DNA of 64,000 bases from Thermoplasmatales archaeon (lineage in GTDB: Archaea; Thermoplasmatota; Thermoplasmata; Thermoplasmatales; Thermoplasmataceae), in the NCBI GenBank assembly GCA_026127925.1, contig JAJSLM010000002.1:62001-126000 (forward strand), given 5' to 3'. The notes beneath the pieces were generated by a model. That model saw nothing but the letters and a program-made list of their open reading frames with translations, ran no database searches and was not told the DNA's origin. Made by a program: the position numbers and the translations under genes. Each line of letters begins with the position of its first letter. Within the stretch, counting starts at the first letter, position 1. This document shows, in pieces, positions 18,476-28,079 of this stretch.

Positions 18476-19765
18476 TTTCCTTTCTGTCTTCAGCATTGCC
18501 ACTTCCTTCTCTGAGAGCATGAGGAGTTTTTCGACGCTATCTGCAAATTTCCTGTTTCTGGTCATGTATGAAAAGTACCACAGGTTATCGTTTACCTTAT
18601 CGGAACCGGTATGCATCAGTGTTGACAACTTCAGAAATAGAGATTTCCTGGTTTCCCGGGTTTCCCTGAGAGCAGCCATTCTCATAATGTAGCTTGGGAA
18701 TTCATATTTGACATAGCTTTTGTTCGGCTTCTGTATTTCAGAGGATATTCCGGCACTAATTTCCTCGGCAAAGCCCTTGAACGCATAATGCTGCTTCTTT
18801 ATGACTCTGCCCACAAATATGTCCGATATAGAAAGGATATCATATGCCGCAGATAGGTCATCGGCTTCGTCTGCTTCATAAGGCAAATTTTGATCAATCC
18901 ACATCAAATAATCCTCCGTGGTGAAATCTTTGTTCCACAGATCGATAAGAATTTTCTCATAGGTTCGATCTTTGAATGTATCAGAAATCGTGTTATATAT
19001 TGATACGGGTGCATCCCTTTTACTCGCACCTAAACTCAAAACTTTGTCATCCGAATATGGAAGGACTGAAACTATATCATTTATGATGCTCCTGATGTCC
19101 TGTCCATTCTTCTGAATCAGTTCGTCTATACGTTCTGAAGAGAACTCAAGATGTTCGCCCGAGGATATCTCTCTTATCCTGTCTACGAGTTTGTTTCTAA
19201 ATGTTTTATAATCAAGATCCCCTCTTCTATTGTACTGCTTGAATTCTATGGCAAGTGACCGGTTGATTATGTCTCTCCCGGCATTTTTCCTTCTGAATGA
19301 ATAAAAATCGTTTAGCGTTACTATTATGGGGTTATGTGTTGCGGCAATAATCTTTGAAAGCTCTGACAATCCTCCAAAATCCCCACCGGTTCCGCTGTTC
19401 CTACCTTCGAATATGTTATCGGCCTCATCGATAAGTATTATTCTCTGGAAACCTTTTGAGCCCTCCTTGTGATCACTAAAGAGATCCGAATATATGGAAG
19501 CCATGAGCGCAACTCTCTTCATGGCATCAGCATTCCTCTGATCAGAGGAATTCATCTCAACTACTGGAACATCGCTTTCTCTCGCTACTGTGATGGCTGT
19601 TGTAGTTTTTCCGGTGCCTGGCGATCCCCATAACAAAAGTGCACGCTTTGCTGGAATTCCATTTTTCCAACTATCAAGCCAGTTTTGTATCTGCAAAAGG
19701 ATATCCTTTCTTATTATCAGGTCAGCAAATGTCTCAGGTCTGTATTTTTCGGATATGGTATTCAT
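18467..19765 (-). CDS. rfcL: Replication factor C large subunit
   Basis: Clamp-loader ATPase subunit that opens and loads PCNA. 432 residues: Walker A GSPGTGKT at 47-54 and Walker B LIDEAD at 111-116, with the EKYRPETFADLI opening typical of RFC. The small subunit's SRC motif is absent, as expected for the large subunit. The start overlaps the end of the upstream tRNA-binding-domain gene by 4 nt, indicating an operon with metG-beta and the acyl-CoA dehydrogenase. Confidence 0.95.
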   Translation of the reverse strand: MNTISEKYRPETFADLIIRKDILLQIQNWLDSWKNGIPAKRALLLWGSPGTGKTTTAITVARESDVPVVEMNSSDQRNADAMKRVALMASIYSDLFSDHKEGSKGFQRIILIDEADNIFEGRNSGTGGDFGGLSELSKIIAATHNPIIVTLNDFYSFRRKNAGRDIINRSLAIEFKQYNRRGDLDYKTFRNKLVDRIREISSGEHLEFSSERIDELIQKNGQDIRSIINDIVSVLPYSDDKVLSLGASKRDAPVSIYNTISDTFKDRTYEKILIDLWNKDFTTEDYLMWIDQNLPYEADEADDLSAAYDILSISDIFVGRVIKKQHYAFKGFAEEISAGISSEIQKPNKSYVKYEFPSYIMRMAALRETRETRKSLFLKLSTLMHTGSDKVNDNLWYFSYMTRNRKFADSVEKLLMLSEKEVAMLKTERKSH

Positions 19766-20094
19766 TTGATTCTTATTCCAGATGGCATCTCCTTGTCAGT
19801 GGTTAGCAGGCTGAGCGTTTGATCATTTTCTGCAGAAAGAAGCATGGCCTCACTGTCAAGCCCCATGAACCTAGCTTTCTTCAGGTTGTTTATTATGATT
19901 ATCGTCTTTCCGATCATGTCCTCAGGGTCATAATATTCAGATATACTGGAGATCACCTGTTTCCGTGTACCACCGACATCAACTATAATCTTCAGGAGAT
20001 TCCTGGATTTTTCCACCTTTTCGCATTCAACAACCTTTGCAGTCCTAAATTCTATCCTGTGAAATTCATCAATAGAGATTTCTTCTTCCACCAT
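19762..20094 (-). CDS. metG2: Stand-alone tRNA-binding domain (methionyl-tRNA synthetase beta subunit type)
   Basis: 110 residues forming the OB-fold EMAP/CsaA tRNA-binding domain: FHRIEFRTAKVVECEKVEKS opens it, followed by LLKIIVDVGGTRKQVISSISEYY and ARFMGLDSEAMLLSAE (signature for the C-terminal domain of MetRS). In archaea this domain is often a separate MetRS beta subunit that improves tRNA binding. A CsaA-like chaperone role is less likely but not excluded. It overlaps rfcL by 4 nt and starts 4 nt after the dehydrogenase stop. Confidence 0.85.
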   Translation of the reverse strand: MVEEEISIDEFHRIEFRTAKVVECEKVEKSRNLLKIIVDVGGTRKQVISSISEYYDPEDMIGKTIIIINNLKKARFMGLDSEAMLLSAENDQTLSLLTTDKEMPSGIRIK

Positions 20095-20098
20095 ACTT

Positions 20099-21295
20099 TC
20101 ACCCCTTTACGAATTCTCTTCCAAGTGTTTCTCTCGCTATAATTGTCTTCATGATCTCCCTCGATCCTTCCGCCAGCATGAAGGACCTTACCCCTCTGAG
20201 GGCCAGCTCCTGCGGATTGAATTTTGTGTACCCGAAAGCTCCATGCCATTGGAGTGCATCATTTATTGCATCGAATGACCACACTGTCGAGAGCAGTTTC
20301 GCAATGGCGATTTCCTTTGAGACTTCGAACCGAGTGAATCTCTCTTTTCTCTGCTCCTTGTCATACATCCACAGTGCCTTGTAAGCAATGTTCCTTGCAG
20401 CTTCCAATTTTGCTGTGTGGTCCGCCAGGCCAAACTGGATCCCCTGGAATCTGCCGATGGGTTGCCCGAAGGCTTTCCGTTCTTTCATGTATGAGGTTGC
20501 ATTGTCCAGGCACTGTTGTGCTATCGATGCTGATATCAACGCAATCAGGCCACGTGCAAATTCAAATCCCTCGTGAACGATCTTGAATCCCCGGTTAACC
20601 TCGCCTATCATATTACCTTCAGGCACCTCATAATTTAGGAATCGTATCGATCCCCAGGTAGATCCTTCGCGTCCCATCTCTTCAAGGCTGGAGAGTTCCA
20701 TCTCGCTTTCTCGATCAGGCGTATAGAATAAAGAAATCCCTGCTGTACCCTTGTCAGGATCTGTCTTTGCAATGGTTACATAACCTCCGCCTATCTCCCT
20801 TACATCCTTAACAAGACTGATATAGGATTTCTCTCCATTTATTATGTAAGATCTGTGGTCTTTCACAGCAACAGTCTTCATTGACCCCAGATCGGATCCA
20901 GCTCCAGGCTCTGTAGAGGCAACGCCCGTTATTATATCCCCTTTTGCAATCTTCTCTAAAACATTATCTCTTAAAGTATCTTTAGCATATTTTGATAGCA
21001 GGTAGGACCATGCATTGTCAACCAGAAAAAGTACAGATATTGCTGCAGTGACATCCTGGCGCGCGATCTCCTCTGCAACTATTCCTGTTGTGACTGCATC
21101 TGCTCCCATGCCGTTATATTCTTCGGGAATAGTCATTCCTAAGACACCAAGTTTCTTCATGCCAGTTATTATGCTTGATGGTATCCTCTTTGTCTTTACC
21201 ATATCTTGGATTCTTGGCGCAATTTCTTTATTAGCAAACTCTCTCACAGAATCCCTCAGGATTGTCTGTTCTTCCGAAAATGAAAAATCCACCAT
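20099..21295 (-). CDS. Acyl-CoA dehydrogenase
   Basis: FAD-dependent acyl-CoA dehydrogenase, 398 residues, acting in fatty-acid or branched-chain acyl-CoA oxidation. Family landmarks: N-terminal FSFSEEQTILRDSVREFA, signature ASTEPGAGSDLGSMKT for FAD/substrate binding, ERKAFGQPIGRFQGIQF, and LQWHGAFGYTKF. The catalytic base position fits LAEGSREI near the C-terminus (E in the 'YEGT'-equivalent). A box A (ATTATATTC) lies about 28 nt upstream. Acyl chain specificity cannot be judged. Confidence 0.93.
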   Translation of the reverse strand: MVDFSFSEEQTILRDSVREFANKEIAPRIQDMVKTKRIPSSIITGMKKLGVLGMTIPEEYNGMGADAVTTGIVAEEIARQDVTAAISVLFLVDNAWSYLLSKYAKDTLRDNVLEKIAKGDIITGVASTEPGAGSDLGSMKTVAVKDHRSYIINGEKSYISLVKDVREIGGGYVTIAKTDPDKGTAGISLFYTPDRESEMELSSLEEMGREGSTWGSIRFLNYEVPEGNMIGEVNRGFKIVHEGFEFARGLIALISASIAQQCLDNATSYMKERKAFGQPIGRFQGIQFGLADHTAKLEAARNIAYKALWMYDKEQRKERFTRFEVSKEIAIAKLLSTVWSFDAINDALQWHGAFGYTKFNPQELALRGVRSFMLAEGSREIMKTIIARETLGREFVKG

Positions 21296-21389
21296 TAATG
21301 TTAATCAATGGATAGAATATAATCCTATTTTTCTATCGATCTAAAATCTTGTAAACGAATTTAAAATGACGCGCAGATATCTCTCATTT

Positions 21390-22328
21390 TCAGATCCGAG
21401 AGAAGTCTATTTTTCTCTTTGACGGATCTTTGGAAAGCAATGTTACTCTGCTGTCCCTTCTTTCGCCAGACAGAACGTATCCTGTCCTGGATGCAAGTTC
21501 TGATGTGAATTCAAGTATATCATCATGGGACGGCATGTTTTCCCGATCAAGCCTGGCTATTGATTGGCCAACATGGACATATCCCTTTGACTCTATGTAA
21601 TCTGGACTTGCAATGTTGTCCATTTTTGCATATTCCTCAATGTATGGCATATTTATGTATTTGACAAGAGTGTGTCTTATGACTTTTCTTGTGTCGAGGG
21701 ATGGCATTAATTCCAAAGTCCTGTTGAAATTTTCCCAGGCATTGCCTATCGATGGATTAAGAAGGTCGTAGAAGATCTCTTTAGTCGGTCCGGCCGTAGT
21801 AACATAGAGCTGAGTTGGCAATGGATCGAGTCTTTCAAGAACCATAGGAAGGGTGCCATTTGTCACGAGAAAAGTAGACATGCCTCTCTTTTTTGCCAAC
21901 GCTATGAATTCTCCGAGTCTAGAATATAAAGTAGGTTCACCGGTTAGGGATATGGCTATATGCTTTGGATTCTCGGCTTCCTTCCACTTCTCCGGAGACA
22001 CCTTTGGATTGCCCTTGAAGCCTGATATGAGTTTCTTATGTGCTATAATTGATTGTTCCAGGATTAATTCAGGATCATCTTCATCAGCTATGTGCATCCC
22101 ATCAAATCCCTGAAATCTCCAGCAAAATGCACAGTTCTCTGTGCAGGCCGATAGTGCAGGCGTCATCTGAACGCACTGGTGAGAATTTATTCCATAAAAG
22201 TCACCCTTATAACAACCACGCCCTCCTGTTAACTCGCTCTTTGTCCACTGGCACACTTTCACTGCAGAATGCTTGCCTACAAGACCGTAGTGTTGCTTCT
22301 TGTATACCTGCACATAGGCGTTTTCCAT
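21390..22328 (-). CDS. taw1: tRNA 4-demethylwyosine synthase (TYW1/Taw1)
   Basis: Radical SAM enzyme that condenses N1-methylguanosine-37 of tRNA-Phe with pyruvate to form the tricyclic wyosine base. 312 residues. The radical SAM cysteines are C62, C66 and C69 (CTENCAFC). Three more cysteines at 26, 39 and 52 match the spacing of the second iron-sulfur cluster known in Taw1. Also seen: HIAISLTGEPTLY and LYVTTAGPTKEIFYDLLNP. A box A (GTTATATATC, about 22350-22359) precedes the ATG. Confidence 0.95.
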   Translation of the reverse strand: MENAYVQVYKKQHYGLVGKHSAVKVCQWTKSELTGGRGCYKGDFYGINSHQCVQMTPALSACTENCAFCWRFQGFDGMHIADEDDPELILEQSIIAHKKLISGFKGNPKVSPEKWKEAENPKHIAISLTGEPTLYSRLGEFIALAKKRGMSTFLVTNGTLPMVLERLDPLPTQLYVTTAGPTKEIFYDLLNPSIGNAWENFNRTLELMPSLDTRKVIRHTLVKYINMPYIEEYAKMDNIASPDYIESKGYVHVGQSIARLDRENMPSHDDILEFTSELASRTGYVLSGERRDSRVTLLSKDPSKRKIDFSRI

Positions 22329-22815
22329 TTTTGACTTAGAATTACCAGATATATAACATTTTGCAGGAACGGTGTACTCTTCGAATCTTCAAGTAATAAA
22401 TCTCCAAAAATTTCCATGAACAATCATGTCAATGAGTGAAGTGCAAAGCACATTTGTTGTTTGATCCAAGTTTTGCAACCAAACACGTTACAAGTTCTTT
22501 TTTCCTGGCATCATAAGAATAGATTTCTGACGGGATAACTCATTCAAAGTTCGTAAAGCAGATGAAGTGTGTCCACAACATGTCAAAGGGCACTCGAATA
22601 AACACGTGGATCTCACAGCGCATGTATCCTGAGTTATGTATTGTTTGCCTCACTCATAATCCTTGTATATATTCCTTATCGCTTTTCATGGAATCAATGC
22701 GATTGTATTCCAACAAGAATGCCCAAAAGAAATTCTTAATTTCGAAAAATAATAACAAATTTGGAGAGAATGCTGATTTTCCTCTCCTTAGCACAAAAAT
22801 TAGGTAGAATTTAGT
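22329..22815. other. 487-nt stretch without a supported gene
   Basis: Only an unconvincing plus-strand frame (22562-22807) is open; it has no promoter-start relation or recognisable motif. The left edge carries the taw1 promoter. Nothing else is seen. Confidence 0.5.
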
Positions 22816-24447
22816 TTAGTCTTCTCCGCCTTCGCCGCCCTGCGGCATATTTCCTGGGCCAGATCCACCCTTGCTTCCTTTCGTGGCGATAACGTCATCG
22901 ATTCTGAGTATCATAACAGAAGCTTCAGCTGCAGCGTCAATTGCCTGTTTTCCAACTCTTATGGGCTCAATTACGCCAAGTTTCTCAGCATCCGTTACTT
23001 CTCCCTTGAAAAGATCTATGCCTGCGGATTTGTTCCCTTTTGCATGCTCATTCCTTAGTTTTATTAGCATGTCTATTGCATCAAGGCCCGCATTTTCAGA
23101 AAGGGCTCTCGGTATCTCTTCCATGGCATTCGCAAATTTCTCTATTGCTAGCTGTTGCCTTCCCCCAACTTTTGAAGCATATTCCCTGAGTCTTAGTGCA
23201 ATTTCCTCGGCCGCGGCACCAGCACCCGGTGTGTAAGCTCCATCCTCAACGGCTGCAGCAACAACATGCAGAGAATCTGTTATGGAACGCTCAATCTCGT
23301 CAACAACATGTTCAGTTCCACCGCGCACCAGTATGCTTACTGCTTTCGGGTTTTTGCATCCGGTTACAAAGGTGAGATAATCATCTCCAATCTTTATCTG
23401 CTCAACAGATTCTGCAACACCAAGATCCTGTGGAGAAAGCTCCTCTATGGAAGATGCTGTGGTTGCACCAGTGGCCTTTGCAAGTTTATCAATATCGCTC
23501 TTTTTTACTCTCCTAACGGCGTAAATTCCTTCTTTGGAGAGGTAGTGCTGGGCGAGATCATCAATGCCCTTCTGTGTAATCAGTACACTTGCTCCGCTAT
23601 TCTTAACCTTTGAGACCATGTCTTTTAACACATTCTCTTCCTGGGAGAGGAATCTCTGAATCATAGAAGGATCTTCGATCCTTATGTTTGTATCAAATTC
23701 TGGCTTCTTGATCTCTAAGGCAGCATTCATTAGCGCGATCTTTGCATTTTTGACGAGGTTTGGCATTCCGGGGTGCACTTTTTCCTTGTCGACAATTATC
23801 CCATAGATCAAGCTTGTGTCTTCAATCGCGCCGCCCTGTTTCTTGACCAACTGTATGTCATCAAAGTCCACTCTGTATTTTCCATTGTCCTTTTCAGCAA
23901 CGGCCCTAATAGCATTGTAAGATATATCTGAAAGTTTTTCTTTACTGGATGCGGCACTCTTGCTTCCCAGCGATGTCGAGGCCATCTTGACAAGTAGATC
24001 TTTGTCTTCAATTTTTACTGGCTTTGAGAGACCTTCAAGGATCTTCTTAGCCTGCTCGGCCGCCAGTCTGTATCCGGAGGATATTACGGTTGGATGCACA
24101 TTCTGATTTATAAGGCTTTCAGCCTCCTGAAGAAGAGCACCAGCAATGACGACTGCCGTTGTTGTGCCATCGCCAACAAATGCATCCTGTGTCTTCGATA
24201 CTTCCACCATCATCTTCGCCGCTGGGTGTTCAACATCCATCTCTTTAAGGATAGTTACACCATCATTTGTAATGACAATATCTCCAAGCGAATCAACAAG
24301 CATCTTGTCCATGCCTCTTGGCCCGAGGCTTGTTCTTACTGAATTTGCAATGGCTTTTGCGGCGTCGATGTTATTCTTCATAGCATCCTTGCCACTTTCT
24401 CTTTTTGTTCCTTCTCTGAGTATCAATATTGGTTGTCCTGCTAACAT
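22816..24447 (-). CDS. thsA: Thermosome (group II chaperonin) subunit
   Basis: ATP-driven protein-folding chaperonin, 543 residues, cytoplasmic. Conserved segments: [30 protein letters not shown]-like start (about 35-65), [16 protein letters not shown] (nucleotide/catalytic loop), and a C-terminal glycine-rich tail ([15 protein letters not shown]). Thermoplasmatales normally have alpha and beta subunits; only this one is in the window, so the alpha/beta assignment is a guess. A strong box A (CTTATATAG, 24475-24483 complement) lies about 30 nt upstream. Confidence 0.96.
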   Translation of the reverse strand: MLAGQPILILREGTKRESGKDAMKNNIDAAKAIANSVRTSLGPRGMDKMLVDSLGDIVITNDGVTILKEMDVEHPAAKMMVEVSKTQDAFVGDGTTTAVVIAGALLQEAESLINQNVHPTVISSGYRLAAEQAKKILEGLSKPVKIEDKDLLVKMASTSLGSKSAASSKEKLSDISYNAIRAVAEKDNGKYRVDFDDIQLVKKQGGAIEDTSLIYGIIVDKEKVHPGMPNLVKNAKIALMNAALEIKKPEFDTNIRIEDPSMIQRFLSQEENVLKDMVSKVKNSGASVLITQKGIDDLAQHYLSKEGIYAVRRVKKSDIDKLAKATGATTASSIEELSPQDLGVAESVEQIKIGDDYLTFVTGCKNPKAVSILVRGGTEHVVDEIERSITDSLHVVAAAVEDGAYTPGAGAAAEEIALRLREYASKVGGRQQLAIEKFANAMEEIPRALSENAGLDAIDMLIKLRNEHAKGNKSAGIDLFKGEVTDAEKLGVIEPIRVGKQAIDAAAEASVMILRIDDVIATKGSKGGSGPGNMPQGGEGGED

Positions 24448-24474
24448 AGTTATCTATCAAGTAAAAATAAACTT

Positions 24475-24483
24475 CTATATAAG
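24475..24483 (-). promoter_or_regulatory. Box A of the thermosome gene
   Basis: GCTTATATAG on the minus strand, about 30 nt before the start codon, is a near-consensus archaeal TATA box, as expected for a highly expressed gene. Confidence 0.6.
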
Positions 24484-24571
24484 CATTTCTAATTTTAGCA
24501 GCATCTTCTCATAAAACGCGTGATTGTAAGCTTTTCGAACAACATTATATTGTCATATGTAATCTCAAAAG

Positions 24572-24859
24572 ATGGTTAATGTTGAAAATGTAAAAATTGG
24601 TGAGCGTCACTTTCAGTATGTAAGCATGAATCTTGGTAATGCGCCTCTTCTGATCCTCAGGGGAGAACAAGGATATGTTATGTGCGGTTACCTGAGTTTA
24701 GAAACAGCCGAAAAGTTAGGGGATGCAGCTGTCAGGGTGACTGGCGTCAAGGATCTTGACAGTTTGCTTGGCGCAGTGGTTTCGGGAAGAACTACGAAAG
24801 CCTCAGAGCTTGGTATAGAGGTGGGCGTTAAAGTTTCGAGTGTTATTAAATTTTTATAA
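24572..24859 (+). CDS. DUF1805 family protein
   Basis: 95-residue protein of the YunC/DUF1805 family: LLILRGEQGYVMCGYLSLETAEKLGDAA is the family core and RVTGVKDLDSLLGAVV the second half. The function is not established. It is followed 20 nt later by a NUDIX gene on the same strand, suggesting one transcript. Confidence 0.88.
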   Translation: MVNVENVKIGERHFQYVSMNLGNAPLLILRGEQGYVMCGYLSLETAEKLGDAAVRVTGVKDLDSLLGAVVSGRTTKASELGIEVGVKVSSVIKFL

Positions 24860-24879
24860 AGCAGGGAAAAGATAGAAAC

Positions 24880-25344
24880 GTGAATGACACAGCCGCAGTT
24901 GGTATAATCCGCAACTCTAATAGAATCATAATAATCAAAAGAAAAGTGTCATCACACGATCCCTGGTCCGGGCAAATTGCTCTTCCTGGTGGTCACATAG
25001 AGAATGGGGAAACCATAAAGGAAGGATTGCTGAGGGAAATTATGGAAGAGGTTAATATTGAACTTTCAATAGAATCTATTGTTGGCGAAATGGAACCGGC
25101 TTCCACCATTATCAGTCCAGAGCTCAAGGTGTTTCCCTTCATACTCGATCATTCGGATCTCGAAGCGGCCCAACCTGGTCCCGAGATAAGCGAGATAAAA
25201 ATCGTTAATGTCTATGAATACGAAGAAAGCACAACAGACAGGGGATTCCCAGCATTAAATTACGATGGATGGTACGTGTGGGGTATGACCTACAGGATAC
25301 TTACCGAATACATAAGAGGAAATTTCAGATCTTATAAGAAGTAG
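24880..25344 (+). CDS. NUDIX hydrolase
   Basis: 154-residue NUDIX pyrophosphohydrolase, probably cleaving a nucleoside diphosphate derivative such as CoA, NADH or a damaged nucleotide. The NUDIX box GGHIENGETIKEGLLREIMEE (about 37-57) has the catalytic REIMEE. The Gly normally after EE is occupied by Asn (EEVNIEL). PWSGQIALPGGH resembles the CoA-pyrophosphatase subgroup. GTG start at 24880. The 3' end overlaps the convergent GHMP kinase by 20 nt. Confidence 0.87.
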   Translation: MNDTAAVGIIRNSNRIIIIKRKVSSHDPWSGQIALPGGHIENGETIKEGLLREIMEEVNIELSIESIVGEMEPASTIISPELKVFPFILDHSDLEAAQPGPEISEIKIVNVYEYEESTTDRGFPALNYDGWYVWGMTYRILTEYIRGNFRSYKK

Positions 25345-26314
25345 TGCCGTTCTTTCTGAATGATATTCTTATTGCGAAATCCGAAAATTCCGACATAGAC
25401 TTCTGCAATTCTTGCAGTTTTCCTTTTTCGGATATGGCTAGAAGAAAACCCTCTCCGCCACCACCCATTAGGCGTATGCCCTGCGCGTGATTATTCTTAG
25501 CCTCTTCTATAAGATTGTCAATCTTCTTGTTTGATATATTTTTGTCCAGTTCCTTTTTGATCTCCCATCCCCTGTTAAGATCGCTGATAAACGCATTTAG
25601 GTCATTCGTCTTTACGGCATCTACCATTTTATATGCAATCGATTTTATCTCAAGTAATTTAGGTATTATCTTGCTATTCTTGTTTTCAGTTTGATCGATC
25701 TGGGATTTTAGAAACGTTGAGCTTTCTCTGGTCGATCCAGTATATATCAAGAGTGTTCTCTTTTCAAGCTCTTGAATGAAGTCAGAATACTCCGAAAGAT
25801 CGAGCATATTCTCAGAATCTCGTGTAAATTCCATCAACTTGAAATGGCCCATGGATATGGCATAAGGGTCCTGCTTTCCTAGGGCTATGTTGAAATAGTC
25901 TTTTTCCAATCTGTAAGATTCAGCTGCAAGCTCATTTGCAGAAATTTCCTTTCCCTTGATAGAATAGATCAACTTCAATATCGCCGTAATCAGGGCGCTG
26001 GAAGAACCCAGTCCAGAACCAGGTGGAACTGCGTTGTTGATTATCACCCTACCTCTTGATACACCTTTTGATTCAAATAACTTATAAAGTTTACTTAATA
26101 CATCGTTCGATTCGGAAACGAGAGTTATGCTCTTGAGAAAATCTCTTGAAGATAGCTCAAGATCATAAGGATCCGGTTCATATGTCACCATGACTTTTCT
26201 ATCGATGGTTGAGTTAAGTACGGCGCCTCCATATCGCTCTATGAAAGGCTCAACATCCGTACCTCCTCCAGCAAAAGTAATCCTGAGGGGGCTAAAGGCC
26301 AGATATCTATCCAT
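25325..26314 (-). CDS. GHMP kinase, D-glycero-D-manno-heptose-7-phosphate kinase-like
   Basis: 329-residue GHMP-superfamily small-molecule kinase. The opening SPLRITFAGGGTDVEPF is typical of the HddA/fucokinase branch of sugar kinases. PPGSGLGSSSALITA (about 92-106) is the GHMP ATP loop and RLMGGGGEGFLLAI (about 278-291) motif 3. The substrate is likely a sugar or sugar phosphate for glycan synthesis. It does not look like a mevalonate-pathway kinase. Confidence 0.85.
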   Translation of the reverse strand: MDRYLAFSPLRITFAGGGTDVEPFIERYGGAVLNSTIDRKVMVTYEPDPYDLELSSRDFLKSITLVSESNDVLSKLYKLFESKGVSRGRVIINNAVPPGSGLGSSSALITAILKLIYSIKGKEISANELAAESYRLEKDYFNIALGKQDPYAISMGHFKLMEFTRDSENMLDLSEYSDFIQELEKRTLLIYTGSTRESSTFLKSQIDQTENKNSKIIPKLLEIKSIAYKMVDAVKTNDLNAFISDLNRGWEIKKELDKNISNKKIDNLIEEAKNNHAQGIRLMGGGGEGFLLAISEKGKLQELQKSMSEFSDFAIRISFRKNGTTSYKI

Positions 26315-26607
26315 GTATGAATCTCACTTGGATTACTAACGTCTCATATAATTGTATTGGTGCAAATTATCGGGATGTATTTCATTGATTATTGACATTT
26401 TTAAATCATTACCCTAACATGAAAGGTATTTCCATTAAATAGTTCTTCTAGTTCAAGAAATTGGATAAGCGTCATGATATTAGAATACATTCTGGAGAGT
26501 AGCACTATTAGAAGAAATTACCCGCGAAGATTGTTTCGCTTCGTGGATATACTTTTGCTCAAGCAATGGAAAAGATATATATCGGACGTTTAAATTGGTG
26601 GTAACAT
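26315..26607. promoter_or_regulatory. Leader of the cupredoxin-Rieske-cytochrome b operon with a hairpin and box A
   Basis: Holds a hairpin-capable inverted repeat (CCGCGAAG ... CTTCGTGG, about 26522-26546), then a box A (AGATATATAT, about 26572-26581) and a Shine-Dalgarno-like GGTGGT (26597-26602) 5-10 nt before ATG 26608. The repeat lies about 25 nt upstream of box A, where archaeal activators or repressors often bind. Confidence 0.4.
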
Positions 26608-27348
26608 ATGGTTTCTGAAAAAGCACTTTATGCAATTATAGCTGCCGTAGTTCTGATAGGAGGCGTTGGTATTGGCGTTGGTTATTATCATGTGATTACA
26701 ACTGCCCCGGTCCCCGTTACTCAAAAGGAGACTTCACTGACATTGGTGATTACGCCAAACAACTATTTCAAAAATGCGACAATAAGTCATAGACAACCGG
26801 CTTATTTCGTCCTTGAACCTAACGGGACTCTGGGATCATCAGCAAAAATAGTTCTCCCCGCTCATACGTTGATTTCTCTGACAATAATAGATTATGATTC
26901 AGGTGTAGCAACAAATATAGGGCCGAATGGAACAGCAAATGTAACTTCTTACACAAACTTCACAGGCACGGTAGGTAATGTAGGATACGTGTACAATGGA
27001 ACTGCACAATATGTGAACGGCACACTCTCCGGCAATTCTACGAATAATATTACGATATCGCATGGTGCCGGCTGGAAAGTTCATCACATGCCTTGGAATT
27101 CGACATTCGGAGGCTGGGAAGTCACGCACACTTTCACCATACTCAATGGAACTCAAATTATGTTAAATGTTCCTTCCTGGGCAGGGGATAATCCGAACGG
27201 TGGTGGCGTGACGCATACCAGTTTCTATATTAACCAGACTGGCACATTTTCCTGGCAGTGTTTTGTTCCTTGCGGTAACGAACTTGATGGATGGGGCGGT
27301 GCAATGGCCACACCCGGATGGATGATGGGAGTAGTTCAGGTAGATTGA
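26608..27348 (+). CDS. Membrane-anchored cupredoxin-fold protein (sulfocyanin / COX2-like)
   Basis: 246 residues: N-terminal transmembrane anchor (about 7-30), then an external domain rich in N-x-S/T sequons. The C-terminal half resembles sulfocyanin or the copper domain of oxidase subunit II: a candidate copper His at H174 (EVTHTFTI) and C218-F-V-P-C222-G near the end. The CuA ligands Glu and His of C-x-E-x-C-x3-H are not present (Val and Leu there), so a binuclear CuA centre is doubtful and a mononuclear or altered site more likely. Followed 4 nt later by Rieske and then cytochrome b, so probably an electron carrier next to a bc-type complex. Confidence 0.78.
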   Translation: MVSEKALYAIIAAVVLIGGVGIGVGYYHVITTAPVPVTQKETSLTLVITPNNYFKNATISHRQPAYFVLEPNGTLGSSAKIVLPAHTLISLTIIDYDSGVATNIGPNGTANVTSYTNFTGTVGNVGYVYNGTAQYVNGTLSGNSTNNITISHGAGWKVHHMPWNSTFGGWEVTHTFTILNGTQIMLNVPSWAGDNPNGGGVTHTSFYINQTGTFSWQCFVPCGNELDGWGGAMATPGWMMGVVQVD

Positions 27349-27352
27349 TCGC

Positions 27353-28069
27353 ATGAAAAGCGAGGATAATAAGCCAGAAGATGAATCTAGGAGAAATTTC
27401 CTGAAATTGATGGGTGTTATCACCGTTGGTGCAGCATCTGTTGGCGCTCTTAGAGGAGTAATACAGAATATAATTCCCCCACCATCAAAGACAATAACTT
27501 CATTTCCTGTTCTAACACTTGTGGGATCAAGCGGATCTCCTATTAAGACCACAGATCTCAAAGTTAACGATCTTTCTATCGTAACTTTTCTCTATCCCCT
27601 TCAGGGCGAGCCTAATTTCCTTCTAAGGCTTGGAAACAGCAGCAACAAGGACATAGCTATTCCATCAATGACTGTTAAGATACCAATAAATGGAAGCACA
27701 TACAAATCGCCTGGCGGTACCGGCCCCTATAATTCCGTGGTCGCTTCAAGCGCAATATGCCAGCACCTTGGGTGCGAACCTCCTGCTATACATTTCTACC
27801 CTCCGTCATCATCTTCTTATTCCGGAAAAATACATTGCAGTTGTCATGGTAGTACATATGATCCGTTTTCCGGTTTCTCTGTCGTCAATGGGCCTACGCA
27901 AAGACCATTGCCTAGTGTGATCATGTCTTATGACAAGGCAAGCGATACTTATTCTGTCAAGAACATGGTTGGCCCGACAATATATGGGAAACCAAGTGAT
28001 CTGAGTGGTGCTGCCTCTCTGCCGTCTTCTACACAAACAACAGTGACAAATTCAGGAGTCCCACCTTGA
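27353..28069 (+). CDS. Rieske iron-sulfur protein
   Basis: 238-residue Rieske [2Fe-2S] protein of a bc1-like quinol oxidase. A Tat-type signal/anchor (S12-R13-R14-N-F-L-K) precedes the hydrophobic segment. Cluster ligands are C136-x-H138 (CQHLGC) and C162-x-x-H165 (CSCHGS), with C141 and C164 for the disulfide. It lies between the cupredoxin and cytochrome b genes. The Tat motif agrees with export of a folded cofactor protein. Confidence 0.95.
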   Translation: MKSEDNKPEDESRRNFLKLMGVITVGAASVGALRGVIQNIIPPPSKTITSFPVLTLVGSSGSPIKTTDLKVNDLSIVTFLYPLQGEPNFLLRLGNSSNKDIAIPSMTVKIPINGSTYKSPGGTGPYNSVVASSAICQHLGCEPPAIHFYPPSSSSYSGKIHCSCHGSTYDPFSGFSVVNGPTQRPLPSVIMSYDKASDTYSVKNMVGPTIYGKPSDLSGAASLPSSTQTTVTNSGVPP

Positions 28070-28079
28070 GGTTATTACC

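Noticed and set aside
22562-22807. Plus-strand open frame of 81 codons before the thermosome end
   Set aside because: No promoter-start relation, Shine-Dalgarno or recognisable motif; several Met and Cys residues in a random-looking sequence.
25325-26314. Mevalonate or phosphomevalonate kinase
   Set aside because: GGGTDV at the N-terminus is the hallmark of the heptose/fucose kinase branch. A mevalonate 3-kinase is present elsewhere in the window (61716).
26608-27348. Cytochrome oxidase subunit II with CuA
   Set aside because: The Glu and His of the CuA motif are absent, and no oxidase subunit I gene is nearby.
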